Source of the DNA: Dirofilaria immitis
Taxonomy: Eukaryota; Nematoda; Chromadorea; Rhabditida; Onchocercidae
NCBI GenBank assembly: GCA_024305405.1
Contig: JAKNDB010000109.1
Location: 1,240,001-1,304,000, forward strand
DNA: 64,000 bases
Direction of reading: 5' to 3'
Shown here: positions 51,018-63,687 of the stretch, one piece after another
How positions within the stretch are numbered: the first letter of the stretch is position 1
How the letters are laid out: every line of letters begins with the position of its first letter
Notes under the pieces: generated by a model
Seen by the model: the letters and a program-made list of their open reading frames with translations, nothing else
Database searches by the model: none
What the model was told of the DNA's origin: nothing
Translations under genes and position numbers: made by a program

Positions 51018-54000
51018 ATGGATCAGCAATACAATTCACTACTGCCAAGAGAGCAATGGTCCTCTTCATTCGATTTTATAATGTCCTGTATCGGATATGC
51101 CATTGGTCTTGGTAATGTTTGGCGATTTCCCTATTTATGCTATCAAAATGGTGGAGGTTTGTTAATCATCATAATCTATGTATTAGTGTTTATTATCGTC
51201 AACATAGTTGACAATCTGCTTGATAGTTGCATTTCATATGATGATCTGCAATCATTATCAGTGGTGATAAGCGATATGATTCAAATGCTGCACTATGAAG
51301 CGTTAAATTGTTAGAAATATGTTTTATTAGATCAAATAAAATTCAAATAAGAAAGATCAGCAACAAATAGGGAAACAATGAAGAATGCAATATATCATCA
51401 TCATCAATCAATCAAATTAATCATCAGCCAGAAGTATTATAAAATCACTTCTAAAAAAAAGAAAAGATGAATCAAATGAACAAAGATTTTATCAATTTTA
51501 TTTTCCATTTTAAAGATACCAAATATTCAATAATTTATTTAATTATTGAATTCAAAATAATCGATAATTGCCCTCTGACAGCATATCATCCACTTTTTTT
51601 TTTTTATCAAATTTTAATATTTGCAGGAGCATTTCTAGTACCGTATGTGATATCGCTTATATTTTGTGGAGCACCTCTTTTTATCCTGGAGACAACTTGG
51701 GGTCAACTATTGAGCGTTGGTGGACTTGGAATGTTCAAAATTTGTCCAATTTTCAAAGTATTAAATTTCATTCATCTTTAATCTGAAATATTTATGGATT
51801 TCAATTAGGTTAGATTACTAATTTCGATTTTTTTTTAAATTATACATGACTTGTGTTAATAAAATAAAAAAACCTGGCCAAAACGAGTGAGAGGGTCATA
51901 ATGATTAGTACTGAATGAAGATTTTTGGGTATGGACCCAGTTGAAGCTTACATTAGTACAGATCATGATGCCAGCTTGGCTAATATTCAAGTGAGATTCT
52001 TAAGGACTGAATTGAAAAGACATTATCAGTGTATGAGATTATTTTTATAGGGTGTTGGTATAGCAGCAGCAGTGATGGCATTTTGGCTCAACATTTATTA
52101 CATTGTAGTTCTAAGTTGGGCAATGTGCTATTTATGGGAATCAATCCGATTGGATTCAAATGTTCCTTGGCGAAACTGTGATCATAAGTGAATTAAATCG
52201 ATAAAAAATTTTTCAACTTTTTAATTAATTATACCAGAATAAAGTTTGCAATATGGCTAATGGCAGAAATTAATAATTTTTTTGGAATTGAATTAATAAA
52301 ATCAATTGGAAATTCAAATTATTTTATCATTTTTTTGATAAAATTTTTGATATTTTCTATTGAATCCAATTAATCATTTATGTCTTAATTAGAATCTAAT
52401 TAGTTAAGAATTGATTAAAAGTTATGAATTATTTACAGATGGAATACTCCTCGATGTCGTAGTGAATATGAACCGTTAACTTGTGATAGTAATCGAACAA
52501 TTGCGAATTATTTCAATGTGCAGGTTCAATAATACCGATATCTTTTTCTCGATTCCCGATACTGCTTACTATTAATTTTAAGAATATGAGTAAATGATTA
52601 TTAAAGGGTTTTCAAAATAAAAGAAGACGTCTCAAGAATAGATCCCATAAAAAAAAATTGAAAAGGGTGGAAAATTCTTAGATAGAATTATGAAAATTTG
52701 ATAAATAAATACAGGTGTATGTAAAAATTGAATATTATCAAGGTATTAACAAATGATCATTTGAACGAATATCGCAAACAATTCTTCGTTGGTGCAAAAT
52801 CTAATTGGACAATCTGTAGTGATAATGATTTGAATGTACAATCACCGGTCAAAGAATTTTGGAAGTTTGTTTATAATTTTCAAAATTAAATAAATTTTTG
52901 TTCTTTTGTGTAGAGCTAACTTCTGAAACTTAAATCAAAGTTTATCGAAAAATAAAAAGTTTTTAATTAATCAATATTCTAGCTATCAAGTGCTTGGTAT
53001 CAGCTCAGGAATCGAAGAACCGGGAGGATTACGTTGGGATCTTGCTTTATTTTTACTACTTGCTTGGACAATATGCTATTTATGCATCTTCAAAGGTGTT
53101 CGATTGACTGGAAAGGTTGATTTCATCAAAATAAATTTAGCAACTTTGTTTTTCTAGAATGAAATAGTTAAATGCCAAAAGTTTACATTATTAGAGACAA
53201 CAATGGGTTTGTTATAAGTTTTTACGGTATGCAAAAATATTTTTGAAGCAAAATGTTTCATTTTTGACGAGTGATACAGCAGAAATTTAAATTTATTATT
53301 GCTGTATGATAAAGGATAGATTATCAGTATCGCTAGTTGCAGATCGTTTATCTCACTGCATCATTTCCATATATAATGCTTATTTGCTTGCTGATACGTG
53401 GATTAACATTGCCAGGCGCAAGTTTGGGTCTCGAATTCTACTTGAAACCAAATTTTGAGAAGCTTCTCGAAAGCAAAGTATGGGTGGATGCTGTTACACA
53501 AGTTTTCTTTTCATATGGCCTTGGACTAGGTGCTCTTGTTGCACTTGGTAGTTATAACCCATATCATAATAACGTCTACAGGTATTATATAATCTTCTTT
53601 ATCATTATTATATTATAATCAGATTATCATTTCAGTCATCTTTTAAAATTTAAATTTTTTTCAAATTTATAGGCAATCATTAGCAATATGCTTTGTAAAT
53701 AGCGCCACAAGCGTTTTTGCTGGCCTTGTCATCTTTTCATTCATTGGCTTTATGGCTGTTGAACAAGGCAAACCTGTCGAAGAGGCAAATATTCAAATTT
53801 TATTTCAATCATGATGAATTCAATTGATATTTGATAGTAAATTATGAACGGAATCTTTAATTTTATGATAAGTTTATTTCTTGCATAGATTGAAGCTTCA
53901 AATAAACTTAACGATAAGCTTATATAATTATTGCCAATATTTTGTGAAATTTTTGTTAAATCATTTCAGGTAGCACAATCTGGTCCAGGCCTCCTTTTTT

Positions 54001-56604
54001 TGGCTTATCCGTCTGGAATTTTACAATTACCATATACAAATGTTTGGTCAATACTCTTCTTTACAATGGTTTTATTCTTGGGTATTGACTCACAAGTAAA
54101 TTATTATAATATTTGAATTCAATTTAAATTTAATTACTAATATTTCAAAATTTAGACTGTTTACAAAGTCTGCTTTGAGTCAATCAACGGGATGATTGGT
54201 ACTTCGCGGTATAATTTTTTCTTTTTTTTCATCTAATTTATTGTTCAAATTTCGACAAGATGAAAAGCACAAAGTATATGTTATCGATTTATTATGCTTT
54301 ACTTGCTTAGATGATTTATAAACTATATAGTTAAAAAAAAAAATTCATGGCGCAAATGTCGTAATAATATATTCATAAAAATAATAATATTACATTTAGT
54401 TTTGTACAATGGAAGGCTTTTTCACAGCAGTGATAGATGAATTTCCGCAATTGATACAAGGCAAGAAATATGGTCGTGAATTATTCGTACTCGGAGTATG
54501 TATTATGAGTTACTTATGTGGCTTAAGTACCGTTACAAAAGTAAGTTTATCTAAAATGTATGAAAAATTTTTCATTAAAATGAAATTGTATGGAATTCTG
54601 GATGATAAACGTTTCTGTATGGAATTCTGGATGGATGATAAACGCACATTCTTTCACAAAATTATACATTGAAATATTCAAAGTATCGATTAATTTTTGT
54701 TGAAATATTGCTAATATTTACTTTTTCTTTTTTTTTTTTTTGTAATATTTTCAAGAAAAAACGAAGGAAAAAAGTGATGAAAAAAAATATCGATGAAAAG
54801 AAATGTAATAATATTGTTATTTGCGTAAAAATGAAATTAAATTATCGAATTTAATTGAGATTTAATTAGAAAAGAAATTAGTAATTAAAATGAATAATTA
54901 AAAATCTTTCATATGATTATTTGTTAAAGATATGCCGAATAATTATAGAAATTATTCAAAGAATTTCAGGGCGGTTTTTATGTTTTCCAGTTGTTTGATT
55001 TTTATGCGGCATCTGGTTGGGCATTGCTTTGGCTTCTATTTTTTGAATGTATCGCCATTTCATGGTCTGTTGGTATGTGCTCGAATTTGATACTTTCTTA
55101 AATTAGCAAAGAATAAAGACGAAAAGTTGTAACAATTGATTTCGAGAATGAAATAAAACAGTGATTGATTCTGCATTAGAAAATAGAAAATTGGGAATTA
55201 AAACTCAGAATTTGTAGTTCTTGGCTTATTTAACTATAAAATACTTTTTAATTCACGAAGCCTAAAATTAAGATAAGTCCAAGAATTCCTCATTTATCGC
55301 AGAAACTAAAGGTGCCATTCCTTAGCAAGATTAAATCTATCATTAGGTAAAATGATAGAAGTATCAGGAAGCTGAGAATGAAAGATTAAGTGTATGAATT
55401 ATCTAAATCATAGAGGTATCAGTTAAATTAAGTTGATCCAAGCTGATTTATTTTAGGCATTAATCAGTGGTATGAGCATATTAAATCAATGGTCGGTTAT
55501 TACCCAAGTCGATGGTGGAAATTTTGTTGGGTTTTCGCAACACCCATAGTCTGTTTGGTTAGTAATTTTAATGTCTAAATTCTATAAAACATAGATTTAA
55601 ATTTAAATTTCAAATTTAGTCATCTTAAATTTCATTCATCAATAATTATTTGAAACTTTGTCCTCTTTATGTATACTTTCTTCTCTTTTATTTGGAATAA
55701 TTATATAATTACAACATTTCAAATAAAAACAAAAAAATTGTTTTTATTTTCATAATTTTACTATTATTTGATGCAGTGCATTAGATGTTACTGGTTAAAA
55801 TCCGCATAATTAATTTCATTTGAATCATTGAGTCATTTAATGGATCATTTTATTGGAAACTGAAATCTAATAAATCATTTTATTTATAATTAAAATCTAA
55901 TAGATCATTTTATTTATAATTAAAATCTGGTAGATTATTTTATTTGAAATCTAAACTTCATTTTAAAGTTATATCATAAGTGCATTACAGAGTGTGATGA
56001 TTTTTGGATTAGCAAAATACGAACCGTTACGGATCGATGCATATGATTATGATTATCCATTATGGGGTCATATATTTGGATGGTTTCTTCTCTTTCATCG
56101 ATGCTTTGCATTCCAATTTATGGAGTTTATTTATGGATGATTACCGATGGGACTACTTCGCAGGTATTTATTTAAAATTAGATTCGCTAATTTTTTGCGA
56201 ATTTTAATTTTTTTCGACGCAAAAATGGTAGGAGTAGAATTTGAAAAGAAAATTGTTTCAAGCAAAATAAATCGCTTAAATTTGCTTCATATTTGATTGA
56301 TAATAATTTTATAGGCTATATATAGGCATGTTATTAGAGTGATATTTAGGTTTACTATTTTAATCATTTGCGTCATATTTAACCAATCATTTTGAATTTT
56401 TATCAGATTTTATCAGAAGCGTTTATAAAATGAAGCGTTTTGTAGATGTATGATAGCTAACATATATTTTATTATTAATTTATTGTTGACAATTTCAAAA
56501 TTCATAATTTATTATTTTAGAGATTTGAAAAACTATTTCGATCAAAGCTACAAATTGATTTAGATGGTAGTGTTGGACACGAATTAAAAGAACGCGAAGA
56601 ATGA
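51018..56604 (+). CDS. SLC6 sodium- and chloride-dependent transporter (GABA/betaine/amino-acid type)
   Basis: Plasma-membrane symporter. Exons: 51018-51156, 51627-51757, 52051-52187, 52439-52523, 52743-52864, 52983-53115, 53343-53581, 53673-53784, 53970-54095, 54400-54540, 54970-55072, 55457-55557, 55991-56163, 56521-56604; about 608 residues, normal for SLC6. Twelve hydrophobic segments can be followed. TM1 has [11 protein letters not shown] (30-39); Gly rather than Asp at the monoamine contact position argues against a dopamine, serotonin or octopamine carrier. Loop 2 has a cysteine pair and glycosylation sites (NRT, NWT). Also typical are [30 protein letters not shown] and [20 protein letters not shown]. 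elegans snf genes are the relatives; which one was not decided. Intron 8 is GC-AG. Exon 13 has a one-base break at 56091-56096 inside TM12, where an added T restores [15 protein letters not shown] and phase into exon 14. Confidence 0.9.
53785..53969 (+). other. GC-AG intron in the SLC6 gene
   Basis: Exon 8 ends GAAGAG and the intron starts GCAAAT; the acceptor is tttcag. The junction gives [14 protein letters not shown], exactly the conserved SLC6 sequence, so a conventional GT donor is not needed. Confidence 0.8.
54589..54650 (+). repeat. Copies 2 and 3 of the dispersed 22-base motif
   Basis: Two tandem copies of tatggaattctggatgataa-type sequence in SLC6 intron 10; the second has a four-base insertion (ggat duplicated). 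They match the copy at 49711-49745. Confidence 0.7.
55850..55960. repeat. Tandem 30-36-bp repeat in SLC6 intron 12
   Basis: About four imperfect units of atcattttatttataatt followed by aaaatctaatag; the copies diverge toward both ends. Confidence 0.8.
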
Positions 56605-59600
56605 TTTATTTTTATTTGTGGAAAAAAAATTATAAATATAATTTTTATCTCTTTTATCTCTTTTACTTCACTTTCAGATTATTAATTGAATTTTCTTAAC
56701 AACCTAAAACAGAGTTATCATTTAAAGCTTTCATTTATAGTAAAAATAAAATATTATTTATAAATCGAAAAATTACAATCGTTGTAAAATCGCAAAATGG
56801 AAAAAGAAGAAGAGTAAAACAGAGACTAAAATTAATTTGGCTTTTTAATTTTATCAAAATTGCCTTATCTAAATAAATTTCTCGAGAAAAGAAAAAAGTG
56901 GAATATAGAAATAAGAGTAAATATTAAATAAATGCTTCTTTCACAGAATTCAGTTTTAATATCGTATAGAATATTATTAATGATTATCATTTTGAAAACA
57001 TACGATGTATATTCTGGTTGCATTAAACCGATTAACATATGATACAGTGATATATATTCCGTAGTTTAGATTATATTGATTGATTAATTATTAATTGTTT
57101 TAACAATGTAATGCAATCATAAATTTTATACTGATAAGATAAATAATTTAGGAAAGGCATAATTTTAGTAAAGAATAATCAATCAGCCTGCCAAAAAAAA
57201 ATTATCACTAGAAAAAAAAAAAGACAATATCGATGTTATTGTGCATTGTACGTATAAGTGTAAAATTTTTTAATGTAAATTAAATAAATATAATATTTTG
57301 TTGAAGTTATACAAAAAGATTCGATTCATGAAGATAGAAAGTTAATAATTAGAAAAGTTCCAATCTCGAATGATTCTATTTCCATATGAATTTTAAAATA
57401 AAAATGAACTTTTTTCTTGGCCAAAACAGAAAACCGTCTAATTGGGCATTTCGGACAAGACTAACTTAGATCTTATTTTCAACAATTTTCTGAACACAAA
57501 TAGAAACGTCTTAGGCTAATAATATTTCATCTTACAGAGAGAAATTCTCATTCAAAGTAATCTTAAGGTCGTTGATTTAGATCTTATTAGAATTGCTTTT
57601 ATTAGCAATTATTCAAATATGAATATTAGAAGCGATTACTTTTAATAATAGAGTTAAATTTTCATCTTTATCACTGCCTTCTTTTTATCAATGAATATTA
57701 TATGTAAAAAATTTGTTATCTTTCACCATCAATTAGTAACATTTCAATGATTGGAAAGTTATGCCACAAAGTTAAGCATTTCCTTCAATTATTCCATATC
57801 GAATTATAACAAAGACCAGTGATTAATCCCAATGAATAATTCACAAAATATGGCAAGAAACCGAGCATATGAATTTAACATGAAAACAAAAACATTGTAA
57901 ACTTTTCGCATTTGTAAGCAGTTGCTATTAACTTTTATTTTAGAGCCATTTCCAGCGAATAACCGCGGCCATATCTTGTAAGCTAATAAACTGGTTAATT
58001 TCATTTGGCCGAATACCTTATAGGCTCATAGAAATTAAATTAATTATTATATTAGCACTAAATTATATTCACATTTTTGTAGCGAGCAATTTTGCATACA
58101 AAATTCAACTTTTTAGAACTTGGAACGATATGATATAAGTTCACATTGATAGCATGAATTGAAGATATAATTAATAATTAATTAGGATGCAAAAGAAATA
58201 CCTTCTATCGTAAGAATTGTTTATGTTTATGCAACATAAATTAATTGTTATGACAAATTTTCGATGACGAAATTATTGTCGTTTGAAAAAAAAATAAGGT
58301 TGAATTTTTTAAGAGAATCTGATCTTAGATGAAATTAAAAAATTTCTCGAAAATATGTTCTCGAATTTTAATCAAAATCCATTTTTTGATAAAAATTAAG
58401 AAAATCGGATGAAGAAATATTTTCAATCTTCGCAGCTTATTGTTTATTTGCATAAAAGTTCTTCTTGAAAGTTCGTAATTGGAATAATTGTTGTTTAGTT
58501 AATGCATTTCATTTTTTTTTAGTTTTCATCATCTTTCTTTTTTAATTTCCATTTCATTTTTTTTTTTAATATTATTTTGCTTATTTTTGCCGCTATTCTT
58601 TTTTTTTTTTATAAAATAATTTAGTTTAATTGAAAATTTTTTAAATATTAATATCATATAATATCTCTTATAGCATATTTTTGTTCAAACTTTAAATCGA
58701 GACCAATAATGGATACATTTTTCTCGCTTTCTCATTACTATTCAACAAATCTATTCATCATTCGGCAGAGCTTTTCTCAATTTTATACAATTCATTGATT
58801 TATCTTTATGAAATAAACAAAAGTTGTAATTGTATAAACTTTCCATCTCTTTCTCCTTTACAATCCATTTTTAATTATATTTTACAATGAATATATATGT
58901 ATACATTTGGATTAAACAAAATTTGCTAACCTTTTAATATATCTTCTTTCTTTTTTTTGTAATTTATATTTATAATTAGATATATAAATATTTAATTTCT
59001 TTACTTATTTTTAAGAAAAAAGTTTAACATTCAATAAATATTGATAAAAAATGATTATTTAATAATATTAAAATTATTACCAAAAATGTGACATTGTATT
59101 TTCTATTTTCTTATTGCAAATATAATTAAAACTGATAAATGCTCATTGATAAAGTTTCTAAAAAGTTTCTTTTAAAAAAAAAAAAGGCTATTATTAACAA
59201 AAATGTGCAAATATATCAACGAATATATACATACATAGAAATACATATACATATACACCTATGTAATTTAGTTAAATATCAACAAAGATGAACTTTTAAT
59301 AATTGCAAGTAATTTTTTATTTTTTTAACAAAATGAAATTTACAAAATGTAGGAAATATAAATATATATATATATATATATAATAAGCGATTGTTTTCAA
59401 TGAACTTCTCATCTCAATTCTCTCTTTTTTTTTAATTAAAATTTTTAATGAAATTTTTTTTTATTGAATTTTAATTTTTCCAATCGAAATATTTATTGCT
59501 TAATGTAAGCATTCTATTATTTCCGTTTTTTTATTCTTTTTTTTTTCGTTTTTGTTTCGAATTTGAAAGTTTATTCTCTGGGGATAGAGTTCATAGAATG

Positions 59601-60841
59601 AATGAAATTTTAAAATCCGGATTTTGAAATTCCACATATTCCTAATATCGATTCCGTTTCCTCTTTTCCTTCCTTCCGTTTTTATATATTTTTATTTTCA
59701 AATATTATATCCATCTCTTTTTAAAAATTATTTATTAGCTGATTATTAATATTAATCAATATTATCTTATCAGAAATTTTATTACAGCTTTAAAGATTTG
59801 TTGCGGAGAAAAGCTTTTTTTGTTAATAACTTTTTGTTAATTAATAATATTCAAACTACTTTAGTAAGCTAAATTCGACAGTAAAATTAATTATGAAAAA
59901 TTCTTGCAATCTTACGATTTATATTTTAAAAATTTAAAGAGAAAAAATTCCAATAAAAGGCTTACAAAATTATAATTACCAAATATTCGCTCAAATATTC
60001 ATCATCGTTTCTCCTACGATTCAAAATGAATCATTTAGTCTTCTTGCCAAATATAAACATTAATCCATCACGAGTGATCGATCATTCACTATCGCTCAAA
60101 TCATTCTGATTTGTTGTAAATTGAAAATCCAAAAATATTTTGTATATGTCTGCTTGTAACTTCAAATATATATATAAATAAATATATGTATGCATATGCT
60201 GCATGCATATAAATAATTTTATTTGAGAGAACAAGGGCCAAATGGAAAAGGGCCAAAAGATTATGGCTGGACAATTAACCCAATTTTGTTTCTCTTGGCT
60301 ACCATGGTAACTCATTTTTAGAACAAAAACAAAACAGTTAATTTATTTTTGCAATAAATCAACAATTAACTTGACGCTATCAATAATTCATACTTTATTT
60401 ATTTTTTTTTGTTGTTGTTGTAATTCTGAACAAAGCGAAGAGTTGAAATTTGATATCAACTTTTCATCGATCGTTTGCTATAATATTTATTTATTTACAT
60501 TTTGTATATTTCTGTAAATTTGTTTATATTTCTTTTTCTACATACTAATTTATCTTTACATATGTACTATTTACATTTTTTAATTTCTTGCACTTTTTTT
60601 TCGGAATATTTAAAAAAAAATTGTTTTTCTAAATCAGCTCTTTTACATTATTAATTCTAATAGATATATTAGTTTCAATTGTGAGTTTAGAAAATTTGAT
60701 TAGTCTGCCGAAATAGTAATATATGAAATTAACTGATAGCAAAATATTCTAATTGATAATATTTATGATTAATTAGCAATAATAATATTATATGATGGAT
60801 AAAGATGAGAATTAAAAGTGATAATAATAATAGTAATAATT
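56605..60841. other. Intergenic DNA between the SLC6 and DM-domain genes
   Basis: AT-rich with many T runs and TA microsatellites (for example 59361-59383). A less AT-rich patch near 60235-60310 contains two gggccaaa strings close together; no coding frame or RNA gene was recognised there. A 66-codon minus-strand frame at 57804-58004 is unsupported. Confidence 0.5.
56745..56750 (+). promoter_or_regulatory. AATAAA polyadenylation signal candidate for the SLC6 gene
   Basis: Exact AATAAA 140 bases after the SLC6 stop codon. Confidence 0.4.
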
Positions 60842-61128
60842 GTTTCGAATATTATGCAAACAATTTGTATAAATGGATTAATTTATTCAAAATGCAAAAC
60901 GAATAACAATGATAATCATTTACAGGTGTGATCATATGTCATCAAAGAACATTATTTTGTCACAATTAAAATTAATAATAATTATTATTATTTCAAACAT
61001 TATGCAAATGACATGTTTACTCGAATTAATACCATTCAAAATGCAGCATGAACGATGATAATAATCATTTTTAGGTGTCATCAAGAACATTGTTTGATCG
61101 TATGCCATCACGAACGTTGTTTTGTCGA
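60842..61128 (+). repeat. Imperfect duplication of the DM exon 5' boundary
   Basis: Segment 60842-60960 resembles 60990-61128. Shared landmarks in the same order are attatgcaaa, attcaaaatgca, gataatcattt, an acceptor (tttacag / ttttag) followed by gtg, then atg-catca-gaac-tt-ttttgtc. The upstream copy stops before the zinc-binding core and carries an extra A that puts its ATG out of the DM frame. Confidence 0.75.
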
Positions 61129-61641
61129 AAGTGTGAAGGCCATGGACGACAAGTTTTATTGAAAGGTCATGCTGGCAATTGTCCATATAATAATTGTCAT
61201 TGCAGAAATGTAATTATTATTTATCTTTATTATATTTTAGCTAGAAAATTTTAGAATTTTGAATTCTTTCAAAGTTTTTAATGTTCCAAGTTTTATATCA
61301 TTACTACTACATATTTACATGCAATGAGATTAATTTCAATATATATCTATGAAATTGATAATGAATTTTCTTATGCCAGTAGAAGTTAGATAAAAGATAT
61401 TTTTCATAATAATATCTAGCATATCGTAAATTTTCAAACTTTTATTAGATAAACTTTTATTTAAATTCATGGAAGAAAAAAGTATTATTTTGATTATTTG
61501 CTATAATCATAATGGAAGAATCATGAAAGATGTATGATAATGATTAAAATAGATTAGATCAATTGATTTCGTAAAAATTTTCTGCAATAAGATATGAAAT
61601 ACTGTAAAGTTTTTTGGAATCAAATAAGAACATATGAATGA

Positions 61642-61677
<36 letters not shown>

Positions 61678-63687
61678 AACAGAGGAATTAAGAACTATTT
61701 AATGATTAAAATTAATTGTTTAAATTTTTAATTCAGTGCGCAAATGTAATGTCTATGCGTGCTAGCGCTATCATACGACGATATAGATCACGAACCAATA
61801 ACAATAATTTAGTGCTAAAACCGGTGAAATTTCGAAATGGCAATACCAGACTACGTGTTTTCCCGAGATTCATTGATGGTAAAGTTATTAAGAGATAATT
61901 TTTAAAATATTTTACATATCTAATCATCTAATCAGTAGATGATATCATATTGGAATTGTTTTTCTTCATATAAAATATTAGAAGTACGTAAAAATTGATA
62001 ATTAATTTGTGAAAATTTTATCAGATTTCTCATTGGAAATATTTTAATCATTGGATTTTATTAAATTATAATTACTTAGAATAATTAATCAATATAAAAT
62101 GAATATATTTAAAAATTCTTTTAAATATTTTTGCTAATTATTTAGATCGCGAATGTGTTTCAATTCCAACTGATTACGATAATAACAATAATAATAATAA
62201 TAATAATATAGTAAGCAATTCTTCAAACTTATGCAAGCCTATTTCTATCATATATCCGCAAACGAATCTATCGACTATTCTTTCGCCTCATAAATTAGTT
62301 AATATTTCTTTTTTTTAATTGTTAAAATGATAATTTTAATGAAAACTTGCCAATCAGCATTTTCAGATAACATTTTTTTCATTGTAAATGATTTTATTGA
62401 AACTTAAATTTAATAACAGCCCTAATACTACAAAGCTATATCTAAGACTAAACCGAACAGGCCAGAAATTTGCTTATGAAAGAATGTATCATCTAACTTA
62501 AGAACACGAATAAGTATTGCTGGTGATATAATAATTAGCCCAGGACTTGGATCCACTAAATGAAAATAATAATGAAGTACTAATTCATGAAGTTAGAAAA
62601 GATAGTTGTAGGAATTATGTCAACCATCAGTTGGCCAAAATGTTATTTATCATTCCGATGAAACTTCATTGAATCCAGAAATAGCATTGTTGGTTCAGAA
62701 ATATGGTAGTTTGCAAAATACTATTTCAAATGTATGCAATGCACCCGTTCCCGTTATCCAACAACAAAAGCGTCTGTTATCTCGGTAGATAATTCTATTA
62801 GCCTGAATTCTGAGAAGCAACCCAGAATCAAGGAACAACGTTGCAGTAGTGAACAATTCAATGGTAATTCACAAATTCAAGGAACGAATTCAGATTTATT
62901 TTTAAATCAATTCGAAAATCGTTATATACCGCAATTCGCTGCCATGCCATCAAATCAGTATACTAATTTAAATGCTCATCATATGGCTCAATTCATAAGT
63001 CAATATACTTTATGGTCTAGTTATCTGCATCACAACAATCATTACTCGAAAATGAATATTGCAAATCATTTTGGTCAACTTTTTGATCAGTATCTTTCAT
63101 CATTATCCGCATTTTCATCCATCAAGTATCATTTGAATCGTGATGGAACAGCATGTTGCACATCCCAACAAGATGGCTTTTGTGATAAGAAAATTGATGA
63201 AAAATCAACTGATAGATGCATACAAACTTCGAAATCAATAATTCAAGAGCAAACATTCAGAAAGCATGAAATGAATAATGAAGAATCGATAAAACATGAT
63301 TCTTCTACTGTTGGATTCAATTTGAAAAACATCAACTGCAATGGTATATTTCATGAATTTTGATTTTTCTTTTTTCAAATAAAATTCTGCAAGTATTTAG
63401 TAATATACTTTAAAATTTTGAAGCCATCTTAAAATTCATTTAATTTATTTCAATAATCAATCTAAGTTGAATAATAGGCGAAATGTTTGAATTCAGAGAT
63501 GGAAATGACAAATGAAGCATTGTCATCTTTAGTCGGGAATGATGAATCATTTATGGAAATGAGGCCACGAACTCTGCAATTGACAGCAGAGGGTATGCTT
63601 CAATTAGAAAGCACCCGTTATCGGCAATTTCTCGCCGATGTTTGTTCACTTGAAGCTCGTTTGCTCAGTGATAACAATCAAATATGA
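61102..63687 (+). CDS. DM-domain (Doublesex/MAB-3) transcription factor
   Basis: Exons: 61102-61209, 61737-61878, 62146-62210, 62544-62784, 62847-63343, 63497-63687; about 414 residues. The DM domain is at the very N terminus. Ligands C8, C11, H14, H23, C27, C32, C34 and C37 fit the two intertwined zinc sites, with [16 protein letters not shown] as the core and a basic recognition tail ([14 protein letters not shown]). DM proteins bind DNA and control sexual differentiation, commonly male-specific neurons and tail structures in nematodes. The rest is low in complexity: poly-Asn encoded by an AAT microsatellite, a Gln/Asn/Ser-rich region, and a C-terminal conserved-looking LEARLLS segment. Exon 4 needs one extra A in the run at 62637-62640. 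Intron 5 (62785-62846, 62 bases, gtagat...ttgcag) fits phase exactly but looks coding-like. The exon could begin upstream of this ATG: the acceptor at 61074 leaves an open SSRTLFDR prefix. Homology to mab-3, mab-23 or a dmd gene was not resolved. Confidence 0.82.
61641..61674. repeat. (AT)n microsatellite in DM intron 1
   Basis: Uninterrupted TA run of about 30 bases, 60 to 95 bases before the exon 2 acceptor. Confidence 0.95.
62179..62209 (+). repeat. Coding AAT microsatellite
   Basis: A run of AAT/AAC codons at the end of DM exon 3, encoding about eight Asn residues directly before the gtaagc donor. Length variation here would change the protein by whole Asn residues. Confidence 0.85.

Noticed and set aside
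52704..52742. Earlier acceptor for SLC6 exon 5 (acag at 52711-52714)
   Set aside because: In the required phase it runs into a stop after 13 codons; the acceptor at 52741-52742 keeps the frame.
60082..60315. 77-codon minus-strand ORF
   Set aside because: Its start lies in a less AT-rich patch but the rest is TA-microsatellite translation, with no motif.
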